From positions 1 to 64,000 of the forward strand of contig CAYZRX010000005.1 of NCBI GenBank assembly GCA_964480945.1: a stretch of DNA of 64,000 nucleotides. The letters are read 5' to 3'. This DNA is from VGWB01 sp964480945 (lineage in GTDB: Bacteria; Bacteroidota; Ignavibacteria; UBA10030). This document shows, one piece after another, positions 1-6,848 of this stretch; position 1 is the stretch's first letter; every line of letters begins with the position of its first letter. The notes under the pieces were generated by a model. That model searched no databases, had not been told where the DNA came from, and saw nothing but the letters and a program-made list of their open reading frames with translations. Both the position numbers and the translations under genes were made by a program.

Positions 1-217
1 CGGCAAAGTGCTCGGCGGCCATCTCCTTCTTGGTGGCAAGGAGCTTGAGCGCTCCTTTGACAGGAACCGCTGAGCCTGTGATCGAGCGATCGATGTCGGA
101 ATAGACCATTGGAACTTCATCGGGCACAAAAAGCTGCTCGATCAAGAAGGCCTTGTGGAGCTCTTCGGTCGTCATCCTGCGAAAGCCGCTGGGATCAGTT
201 GAGAATCGCACTTCCAT
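1..217 (-). CDS. kduI: 5-keto-4-deoxyuronate isomerase KduI (N-terminal part, cut by window edge)
   Basis: KduI converts 5-keto-4-deoxyuronate (DKI) to 2,5-diketo-3-deoxygluconate in the cytoplasm during pectin and glycosaminoglycan breakdown. Only the first 72 residues are inside the window; the rest lies beyond base 1. The visible part matches the family's conserved N-terminus: an FLIEQLFVPDEVPMVYSDID stretch corresponds to the family pattern [FL]L[IV]E..FV.DE..MVYSH.DR. The ATG at 217 is preceded by AAGGAG with good spacing (225-230). It lies 21 nt downstream of the DUF4861 gene and is probably co-transcribed with it. The neighbouring kdgF, GH88 and GH105 genes fit the same pathway. Confidence 0.9.
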   Translation of the reverse strand, partial: MEVRFSTDPSGFRRMTTEELHKAFLIEQLFVPDEVPMVYSDIDRSITGSAVPVKGALKLLATKKEMAAEHFA

Positions 218-238
218 TCTGTCACTCCTTTAGTTTGT

Positions 239-1423
239 TTATTTCGTCGAAATACGCACATTCAAAGGGGAACGGATCCTCTGTGGAAATCCGGAAAGAT
301 ACTTGTTCCAGTCCTCCGCCGTCGCAAAGTCACCGCTACGCGTCCACCCTGCCCCCGCGTAGTACGTGAAGGCCTTCCCGAGCTCCGCTCTTCCGATGAT
401 GAGCGCGTGAAGGCTGTCTTCCTTCATCTCCCTTATTGCTGCCCGTGGCATGACGATTCCTGTGCCGAGATATCCGACCGCCGCGTCGTCCGTCGTCAAT
501 CCCCAGAGACTCGTCCAGCCCCCCTTCCTGTCACGGTAGGTTGTCGTCCCTTTTCGCTTCACGAGGCCCGCAGCAAACATCACTGCACCCTTCCGCGACC
601 CGCTGGAAAACGTGACGTCAATCTTGTTGAGATTGGAGCCGGCGTCAAGGGTGATCCGCATGACCTCGGTTATTTTCTTTCCGTCATAGACGACAGGCTT
701 GTATGTCAGCTCAAACATGGCTTGGAGAGGACCAGTGGCGATGACTCTGTGTTTCTCGAAAACTCCCGGCTGATAGAGAGAGTTGTTCTTCCAGAGTGCA
801 ACCGCTCCGGCTCCGAGCGAGCTGCCGACCGTGAAGTAGTCCGCCCCTTCGCCATGATCTTCGTGATACGAGATGACCGGCTTCTGCTCCTCGCCCCGAT
901 ACCACTTCTCGACGATCAGATAGCGAACGCGTTTGGTCCAGACGTCGATTCCGTTGTTGCTCCCCTCCTTCGCGAGAGGAGGACCATACATCCTGAAAGC
1001 GATCCGATCATTCTCCCAGGCCAGGTCTTCCCGCGGAGGAACGAACCGCGCGTCCGTCATGGACGCAAACGGCGTGCGCGGGTTCGTTCCCTCTCGAAGA
1101 ACGAACGACTTCGTCTCCCCCGCCTTGAGATCAGCGAGAAAAATCAGCTCATCCACCGAGCCGTCTTGATTTTCGTCGATCGTTTGGACCACAAGGTCCT
1201 TACCCGTCCCGAGATTCCGAACGCTGATCGTCGCCGGATTCGCCTGGGGCAGGAGTTTCCTGACATCATTCCACTCCACGACGACCATCTCCTTCGGTCG
1301 ATCGATGTTCAGCGGGTTTCTGACCTTGATGAGAAGATCTCGTTGTTGTGCAAATCCGTCCGAAGCAAAGAAGAGGCAAAGGAAACACAAGAAGAGCGAT
1401 ATCGTGCGCGGCGATTTCTTCAT
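239..1423 (-). CDS. DUF4861 family secreted protein (pectin/uronide-locus associated)
   Basis: A 394-residue protein with a Sec signal peptide (about residues 1-25, ending FAQQ). It opens with a beta-rich domain containing VRNPLNIDRPKEMVVVEW and a calcium-type DENQDGSVDELIF stretch, which is characteristic of DUF4861 proteins. The family has no firmly assigned reaction that I know of. It recurs in pectin and rhamnogalacturonan utilisation loci, so a lyase, esterase or binding role on uronic-acid oligomers is an inference from context. GAGG lies just upstream of the ATG at 1423. A promoter-like block sits about 160 nt upstream (1585-1620), and kduI follows after 21 nt, so the two look like one transcript. 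Confidence 0.8.
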   Translation of the reverse strand: MKKSPRTISLFLCFLCLFFASDGFAQQRDLLIKVRNPLNIDRPKEMVVVEWNDVRKLLPQANPATISVRNLGTGKDLVVQTIDENQDGSVDELIFLADLKAGETKSFVLREGTNPRTPFASMTDARFVPPREDLAWENDRIAFRMYGPPLAKEGSNNGIDVWTKRVRYLIVEKWYRGEEQKPVISYHEDHGEGADYFTVGSSLGAGAVALWKNNSLYQPGVFEKHRVIATGPLQAMFELTYKPVVYDGKKITEVMRITLDAGSNLNKIDVTFSSGSRKGAVMFAAGLVKRKGTTTYRDRKGGWTSLWGLTTDDAAVGYLGTGIVMPRAAIREMKEDSLHALIIGRAELGKAFTYYAGAGWTRSGDFATAEDWNKYLSGFPQRIRSPLNVRISTK

Positions 1424-1584
1424 AGAAGCCTCACTTCATTCTCAGGAGCAGATGATCAATTCAAACCAGGTCCAGTCTCAGTCGTGTCAGCCAAGCTACA
1501 GAATCAACTCTCGGATCGGTAGATTCGGTTGCACTTCGGAACGCATGAATTACAGTCGGACTCTTTCACGGAGTCCTGTTCGAC

Positions 1585-1620
1585 TTCAAGCAAGCTAGCT
1601 GGGTGTTGACTCAAAATCAA
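1585..1620 (-). promoter_or_regulatory. Promoter-like block shared with 8898-8933
   Basis: Read on the minus strand, it has TTGATT, a 17-nt spacer, then TAGCTT, compatible with a sigma-70-type -35/-10 pair driving the DUF4861-kduI pair. The sequence TGTTGACTCAAAATCAA (plus strand, 1604-1620), AAGCTA (1592-1597) and TTCA (1585-1588) all recur with identical spacing upstream of the heparinase-like gene. TTGA-N7-TCAA inside it is a short dyad that could be an operator. Transcription activity is inferred. Confidence 0.5.
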
Positions 1621-1683
1621 ATGCAGATGCCGGGAGGGGGGGCGAGCGACCCTCAGAATCCAAGGCAACAACCGATCTGGCAT

Positions 1684-2868
1684 CTATTTCACCAAGTGAA
1701 GGTACCGCAGCATCGCTTCGATGAAGTAGTAATCGGCAAAGATAATGGAGACGTCGACTTCAGAATTCCCCGGCTTGCTGCCGACCGCGTGACTCAAGAG
1801 AGCGTGGGAATTCGTCCCCTCCGCGAAATACGGAACCGAGCAGAGCGAGCGAAGGATCTTCTTAGCGACATCCAGATAATGTGTTCGCTCGGCCCTGCTT
1901 TCCGGGTACTGCGATAACTCGAATAATGCAGAAGCTGCGATGGCAGCCGCTGAGACATCCCGCGGCTCGTTTGGGATGTCGGGTGCCTGGAAATCCCAGT
2001 AAGGAACATCATCCGGCGGAAGATGGCTGATGAAGTAGTCCGCAGCCCGCTGAGCCGTCTTCAGGAATCTGCTATCCTTCGTGAATCGATAGGTCATCGT
2101 AAACCCGTAGATGGCCCACGCCTGCCCGCGGGCCCAAACGGACTCATCTGCATATCCCTGATGCGTGTTCCGTCCGATCACCCTTCCGTTCGTCGTATCA
2201 TAGTCGAGGACGTGATAGGTGCTGCCGTCGGGACGGAGATGGTTGCGCATCGTCTTCTCTGCATGACTGATGGCGATCTCTCGCATCCTCTTCGTGCCTC
2301 CGTGCTCAGCTGACCAGAAGAGTAATTCGAGATTCATCATGTTGTCAATGATGACGGGATACTGCCACCTCCGGTTGTCCCACGATTTGATGCAGCCGAC
2401 GGTTGGATTGAACCGTGTTGTGAGCGTCCCAGCAGCCTGCAGAATGACGTTTTTGTACTCGTCCGAGGGGTACAAGCGATACCCCTTCCCATAACTGTTA
2501 TAGATCTCGAAGCCAATGTCGTGCGTCCCAGTGTCGAACTGCTGCTCCGCCACGCCCGCAGTCCAACGCTCGGCAGCCTTCTTAAAGAAGGGATCTCTTG
2601 TGAACTCGTTCATGTACCAGAGACAGCCTGCGAAGAACCCGCTCGTCCATTCGCTCGCCGGTGTCGTCCTCCAGCTGCCATCCGGCAACGTGCTGCGCGG
2701 AAAACGAGTGCTGTCACCCACTTCCGCAACTGTTCGCCGCAGCTGCCGATCGGCAAAGTTCAGCGCATGCATCACGAGTGAATCAAGGCTCTGAGCGGAT
2801 GCTCGTGGCATTCCGCAGGCGAGGAGAATGAGCACAAGGATTCCGAAGCGATCAGCGTATATTCTCAT
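1684..2868 (-). CDS. GH88 unsaturated glucuronyl hydrolase
   Basis: Removes the 4,5-unsaturated uronic acid left at the non-reducing end of oligosaccharides by polysaccharide lyases, releasing the sugar that KdgF/KduI then process. The 394-residue product has an (alpha/alpha)6-barrel and typical GH88 segments: TSGFFAGCLWYM near the N-terminus, SYGKGYRL, IIDNMMNLELLFW, and SVWARGQAWAIYGF. It ends in a family-like ADYYFIEAMLR. The ATG at 2868 is chosen because it gives a clean signal peptide (MRIYADRF to ASAQS), so the enzyme is probably periplasmic. A longer frame reaching into the GH105 gene exists but would bury that signal peptide. It lies 104 nt behind GH105. Confidence 0.9.
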   Translation of the reverse strand: MRIYADRFGILVLILLACGMPRASAQSLDSLVMHALNFADRQLRRTVAEVGDSTRFPRSTLPDGSWRTTPASEWTSGFFAGCLWYMNEFTRDPFFKKAAERWTAGVAEQQFDTGTHDIGFEIYNSYGKGYRLYPSDEYKNVILQAAGTLTTRFNPTVGCIKSWDNRRWQYPVIIDNMMNLELLFWSAEHGGTKRMREIAISHAEKTMRNHLRPDGSTYHVLDYDTTNGRVIGRNTHQGYADESVWARGQAWAIYGFTMTYRFTKDSRFLKTAQRAADYFISHLPPDDVPYWDFQAPDIPNEPRDVSAAAIAASALFELSQYPESRAERTHYLDVAKKILRSLCSVPYFAEGTNSHALLSHAVGSKPGNSEVDVSIIFADYYFIEAMLRYLHLVK

Positions 2869-2972
2869 TACTTTGATCGTGAGCGATGTTGGACGTGTTT
2901 GATCAAGGCTCCCGTGGGAGCGCATCCCCCATCCCCCGGTACACGCATGATCTTCTCGGGTTTCCCGACGCC

Positions 2973-4124
2973 CTATCGCAGCAGGGCCGCCGCACACCAG
3001 AGGATCGGCGCCTGGCCGTGAAAGTCGCCGACGTTGCGCTTCCGATCCAGATAATACTGGAGGTCGTTCTTCTTGCCCGTGCCCTCGCACACCTCGTGGA
3101 TATCCGCATTGCCGTCGATATACTTGATCAAGCCGAGCCAGCCCTTGCATGCTGCGGGACCGTAGGTTGTCTTATCGAGCCAGCCATTTTTGACGCCGGT
3201 GATCATGGCAAACGTGAACATACCCGTGCAGGAGGTCTCCTGCCATGATTCCGGATGATCGATCAGCTGGCGCCACATACCATCCTCGCCTTGATACTTC
3301 AGCAGCGAGGCCATCATGGTTTTGTACCCTTCCATGATCCGCGCCCGATCGGGACTGCCTTCGGGCAGCGAGCGGAGCAGTTCGCTCATGCCTGCGGCTA
3401 CCCAGCCGTTCCCGCGGCCCCAGAAGAAAGGAACGTCAGGCGCATGGTAGAAGAGGCCGTTCGGCTGCTGCAACTCGTTGAGGTAGACGACCATCTCCTT
3501 CGCAGCTCGATCGATGTACGTGCGATCGCCCGTGGCGCGATAGGCCTGGGACTGCGCAGCCGTGATCATGAACATGTCGTCGATCCACAATCGAGTCTGC
3601 CAAGAAAGTCCTCTCCTGTAATACTCCCAGGACTCGTCGCTCGCGCGCGGCCCAAATGGTTCTCCCCACTGTTTGTCTGCCATTTCCTTCCCGATGTCGA
3701 GATATCGCCGATCCCGCGTCTGAATGTACAGTTCGAGAGGCACCACCGCAAAAACTGTCAGATCCACATGGTCGGGAACCGGGATGAGGTCTTTCCTCTC
3801 ATTGAGCAGCGGGTCAAAACGGCGGATGAGCTTCGCCTGCAATGCCGTGTCACCGCTCAGCCGCGAGAATGCGAGGGCTCCGTACCACGTGCACGCCTCC
3901 GCATAGCCGATCGACTCCGGCGGACCATCCCTGCCGAAGTTGCCAAAGGGAGTTACAACATAGCGCTCCGCTACCCGCTTGCCAATCTCCAAGGGCGAGC
4001 TTCTCGGTGGCCACGGCCCAAGGTCGACTCTCGACCAACTCTGCGACGAGAGGTGGGCACAACGCACACAGAGCGCGATCGCACCAACCATCATCACGCA
4101 GGTTATTGTCTGGTGTCGCTGCAC
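2973..4124 (-). CDS. GH105 unsaturated rhamnogalacturonyl hydrolase
   Basis: A YteR/RhiN-type hydrolase that removes unsaturated galacturonate from rhamnogalacturonan oligomers. Family landmarks are visible: the WIDDMFMITAAQ segment carrying the catalytic-site aspartate, FFWGRGNGWVAAGM, ESWQETSCTGMFTFA and a terminal GQAPILWCAAALLR. Length (383 residues) is normal. The N-terminus is hydrophobic (MMVGAIALCV), suggesting export; the cysteine in CVRCAH is not in a good lipobox. The start used is GTG at 4124 with no clear Shine-Dalgarno, so the exact N-terminus is uncertain by about ten residues. It sits 57 nt downstream of the octaheme cytochrome gene and 104 nt upstream of GH88. Confidence 0.88.
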   Translation of the reverse strand: MQRHQTITCVMMVGAIALCVRCAHLSSQSWSRVDLGPWPPRSSPLEIGKRVAERYVVTPFGNFGRDGPPESIGYAEACTWYGALAFSRLSGDTALQAKLIRRFDPLLNERKDLIPVPDHVDLTVFAVVPLELYIQTRDRRYLDIGKEMADKQWGEPFGPRASDESWEYYRRGLSWQTRLWIDDMFMITAAQSQAYRATGDRTYIDRAAKEMVVYLNELQQPNGLFYHAPDVPFFWGRGNGWVAAGMSELLRSLPEGSPDRARIMEGYKTMMASLLKYQGEDGMWRQLIDHPESWQETSCTGMFTFAMITGVKNGWLDKTTYGPAACKGWLGLIKYIDGNADIHEVCEGTGKKNDLQYYLDRKRNVGDFHGQAPILWCAAALLR

Positions 4125-4181
4125 GGGATTTCTGTACTCAATTGCCGTTTGCCTGATTGAGAAAAGATACAGGAGGCCGCC

Positions 4182-5705
4182 TCAGCGATTCCCCCCCTTT
4201 TTCAAGGCCGACTTCAGGTCGATCATGTCCTTCATCTGGACGAGATTCTTCGTCATGTCCCACCAGCCATCCTTGAAAGCTTCGTAATCAGGAGCGCCGG
4301 TCATCGCTGCCGAGTAGCGCATCGTGTTGGCGTAAAAAAGCCACTGCTCGACCCACATCTTCTCAATCTCTTCGTCGAATGGATTCGACTTGTCCTCGAT
4401 ACTATCCTGCCAAGCCTTCACGACGAGCTGTGTTGCACTCTTGGTCATCCTGTCAGTTTCGTGTACCACTGTGTCAAGATGCGCGAAATGCCCCTCCACC
4501 CACGGAGTGCTGTGGCACGATTTGCACATTTGCTCCATGCTTGCGAGGCGTGTCGCTTGTTCGCTCGAACCGATCAGAAAATCTGCTGCGACCTCTCCGG
4601 TGAACGTCGTGGGCAGAGGGAGACCATCCTTGTTCCTAATCACCGTCGTATTGCCGGACTTCGGCTGTGGGTGGGAATAGATGAGACCAAAGAGTCGCAG
4701 CCAAAGTCTGGAACCGAAATCGTGATTCCGTTCTGCTATGACAGTACCGTCCGAGGAAACGAGCGTTGAGTTATGGCACGTGGCACATGTCGGAGCTTGA
4801 AAGTCCTTCCCCGCAACCCAGGGGACATCTTCCATGTCCCACCCCTCCCCCTTCGAAAGAAAGATGTTGCCGTGCTTGCTTTCGCGATAGACCTCCCATG
4901 CCGGAACGTCCGGCTCGAGATGACATTGCGCGCAGGTGTACGGCTTCCGAGCAATCTCAAGCGAAAAGCTGTGGCGCGTGTGACAGGCCGTGCAACTGCC
5001 TTTCGTCCCGTCGGGGTTAATTCGTCCCACCCCTTGATTCGGCCAATTCGTCAACCTGGGCACGACGACATCCCCTACAGGACTGTGCACCGTATCGACA
5101 CCAGCAACCTGCACGAAGCTTCCGTGACAGCCTAGGCATGACAAATTGAGATTCACAGCGCCGGGCTCTTGCGAAACGATCTTGTCTCCTTCGATACTCT
5201 TCATACCGTTCACAGTGGACAGCAGCTCATGATAAACTGGATTCTCCATCAAATTGCCATAAGCATTTGCCTTCTTGCTTCCCTCATACTGAGAGACTTC
5301 GACCGGATGGCAAGTCGCACAGTCGTGGGGGGTAACGATCACATTAATCCGGTACCCGAAATGATCGAAACTATCCTTGTGTTGGTCGGTATTCTGCGAA
5401 TGGCACTCGTAGCAGCCCACCACGTGCTGCAGGAGGTCAGCGGCAGGATTCTCGGCTGACACTCTCCGCTGGATCACAGGTTTCGCGAGCGCCGCGCCGA
5501 CCGTCACCCACGAGTGCCTGCTCGTTTCCCAGTCCTGTACGATGCCGGGCGTAACAGTGGCGTGACAATCCAGACATTCCTGCGTCTGAGAGCTTACGGA
5601 GTCGACGGGCGCAATCGTCTGATCACATTTCGTTTCATTCGAATGAACAAGGGTCAGCGCAGTCGCGAAGACCGCGACAGTCATCAATGATGGTTTGTGA
5701 TGCAT
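4182..5705 (-). CDS. Octaheme c-type cytochrome, hydroxylamine-oxidoreductase (HAO)-like
   Basis: A 507-residue protein with eight CxxCH heme-binding motifs (CLDCH at about residue 44, CYECH 98, CATCH 129, then CLGCH, CTACH, CAQCH, CATCH and CKSCH). An N-terminal hydrophobic segment suggests export to the periplasm. Spacing resembles the HAO/octaheme family: a C..CH motif followed by a W..SRH segment, then YRESKHG before heme 7. The C-terminal helix region contains QWLFYANTMRYSAAMTG. Family members oxidise hydroxylamine or hydrazine or reduce nitrite; which applies here cannot be read without a structural alignment of the heme-4 crosslinking tyrosine. AGGAG precedes the ATG at 5705. Its position between kdgF and GH105 in a pectin operon is unexpected. 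Confidence 0.82.
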   Translation of the reverse strand: MHHKPSLMTVAVFATALTLVHSNETKCDQTIAPVDSVSSQTQECLDCHATVTPGIVQDWETSRHSWVTVGAALAKPVIQRRVSAENPAADLLQHVVGCYECHSQNTDQHKDSFDHFGYRINVIVTPHDCATCHPVEVSQYEGSKKANAYGNLMENPVYHELLSTVNGMKSIEGDKIVSQEPGAVNLNLSCLGCHGSFVQVAGVDTVHSPVGDVVVPRLTNWPNQGVGRINPDGTKGSCTACHTRHSFSLEIARKPYTCAQCHLEPDVPAWEVYRESKHGNIFLSKGEGWDMEDVPWVAGKDFQAPTCATCHNSTLVSSDGTVIAERNHDFGSRLWLRLFGLIYSHPQPKSGNTTVIRNKDGLPLPTTFTGEVAADFLIGSSEQATRLASMEQMCKSCHSTPWVEGHFAHLDTVVHETDRMTKSATQLVVKAWQDSIEDKSNPFDEEIEKMWVEQWLFYANTMRYSAAMTGAPDYEAFKDGWWDMTKNLVQMKDMIDLKSALKKGGNR

Positions 5706-5791
5706 GTTCGTTTCTCCTCAGTTGTTGAGGAATCTGATCGTGCTCAGGTCTTCCGTGTATCCTATTTCGTTGCAGTGTGAGAGATTCCCGG

Positions 5792-6142
5792 TCATCCCCC
5801 CACGAAATCCTCGCGGTACGGAGTGAAGACGTCGATGATGACGCTGTCTTCCAAAGCCAGCACGCCATGCTCAACGTCTGGTAAGGCCAAGTAGGCGTCC
5901 CCTGCCTTCATAATCTTGCGTTCACCCTGGATCCTCACCTCAAAAGACCCGCTGACGAGGTATCCGACCTGTTTATGAGGATGCTTATGGAGCGTGCCGA
6001 CGGCACCTTTCTTGAACTCGAGGAGAACAAGCATGATATCCTTCTCGTAGCCCAGGATCTTCCTTCTCACGCCATCCGCAAATTGCTCCCAGTCGTGGTC
6101 TTTGTTGAAGATGAAGCCGGTGACGCCAAAGTGATCATCCAT
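5792..6142 (-). CDS. kdgF: KdgF, cupin for unsaturated uronate linearisation
   Basis: KdgF is a small metal-binding cupin that converts 4,5-unsaturated galacturonate to the linear ketone DKI, the substrate of KduI. The 116-residue product matches the family along its length: GVRRKILGYEKDIMLV, the metal motif HKHPHKQVGYLVSG (two His and a Gln), GDAYLALPDVEHGV with the fourth ligand His, and the terminal DVFTPYREDF. No signal peptide is present, as expected for a cytoplasmic enzyme. GGAGGG lies 9 nt upstream of the ATG at 6142. It is the first gene after a 706-nt non-coding stretch and precedes the cytochrome by 86 nt, so it may head the operon. Confidence 0.92.
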   Translation of the reverse strand: MDDHFGVTGFIFNKDHDWEQFADGVRRKILGYEKDIMLVLLEFKKGAVGTLHKHPHKQVGYLVSGSFEVRIQGERKIMKAGDAYLALPDVEHGVLALEDSVIIDVFTPYREDFVGG

Positions 6143-6276
6143 TCCTCTTTCCCTCCTAGTAGACAGCTACGTTAGTTCTTGTGTTTTGGGAAACTTCCCG
6201 GCTTCTTTCACGCCGCTGAGAAGAATCTGTCTGCGCGTTGGAGTAGGACGCAACATGACTGATCAACGAGTGCGTC

Positions 6277-6310
6277 GGTTACTTTCTTCGGTCCTCCGAA
6301 GAAAGTAACC
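6277..6310. repeat. Perfect 15-bp inverted repeat (hairpin)
   Basis: GGTTACTTTCTTCGG and its exact complement are separated by a 4-nt TCCT loop. It lacks a T-run, so it is not a canonical terminator. The outer bases GGTTACTTTC recur in part at 6711 (GGTTACTTTCC), which suggests an interspersed repeat family. Confidence 0.8.
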
Positions 6311-6553
6311 AAAGAAGGGAGGCCGAAATCGTAACGCTCGGCGTTATGCCCCCAACGCACAGGCCGAAATTCCGGTGCGGAAAGACTTCTGCAAGCTTGA
6401 GAGAATTATGCAGTTGCACCGGAATTGAACCCGCGGGTGATTCCCCAGCCGCACACCGCCGACGATTTCGGTAGCTCTGGGCATTAAAATACCTCTGCCT
6501 CGTCATTGCCCCGAGCCCCGGAAATCGATGGCGGTGCGGGTGAGCAGTATTGC

Positions 6554-6667
6554 CACGTGCGTTTAGATTTCGGCCAGTTGCTGAAAGCCTCTCGAGTGGA
6601 GAACTCATTCCGGCCGAAATCTTCGGCTTGTGCGGAGGCTGCTTCAACACGTGCGTTTCGATTTCCG
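6554..6667. repeat. Direct repeat pair (6554-6573 and 6648-6667)
   Basis: Two 20-nt copies beginning CACGTGCGTTT differ at two positions and lie 94 nt apart. They are part of the same repeat mosaic; no function is apparent. Confidence 0.65.
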
Positions 6668-6729
6668 TCTCCTTTTCTTTCGGCCGGAGGCTGATCCGCC
6701 TCTGGCGGAGGTTACTTTCCCGTCTTCTG

Positions 6730-6754
6730 GGATCCCGCTCACGAGACGGGATCC
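6730..6754. repeat. 8-bp inverted repeat GGATCCCG/CGGGATCC
   Basis: Perfect stem (6730-6737 with 6747-6754) around a 9-nt loop. It lies just past the end of the minus-strand heparinase-like gene, so it could aid transcript termination, but no T-run follows on that strand. Confidence 0.5.
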
Positions 6755-6848
6755 AAAGTGCGGGACTTTTGGAGAGGCAAAAGAAGCAACAACCCGTGAG
6801 GGTTGAACCCTTATTGCACAACTATAAAATAATCATCGTAACAATCCA

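Larger units (their letters stand above)
6143..6848. other. Repeat-rich non-coding stretch
   Basis: No convincing gene. One frame stays open across most of it (6279-6821, minus), but it runs through hairpins and repeats and its product is Arg/Pro/Ser-rich with no family resemblance. The stretch holds a perfect 15-bp hairpin, an 8-bp hairpin, an 18/20 direct repeat and three copies of GGCCGAAAT (6320, 6361, 6612 regions). It separates the heparinase-like gene from kdgF and must carry the kdgF promoter, which I cannot pick out. Confidence 0.6.

Noticed and set aside
6279..6821. A 180-codon open frame on the minus strand between kdgF and the heparinase-like gene
   Set aside because: It runs through hairpins and direct repeats, is Arg/Pro/Ser-rich and resembles no family; it looks like read-through of repeat DNA.
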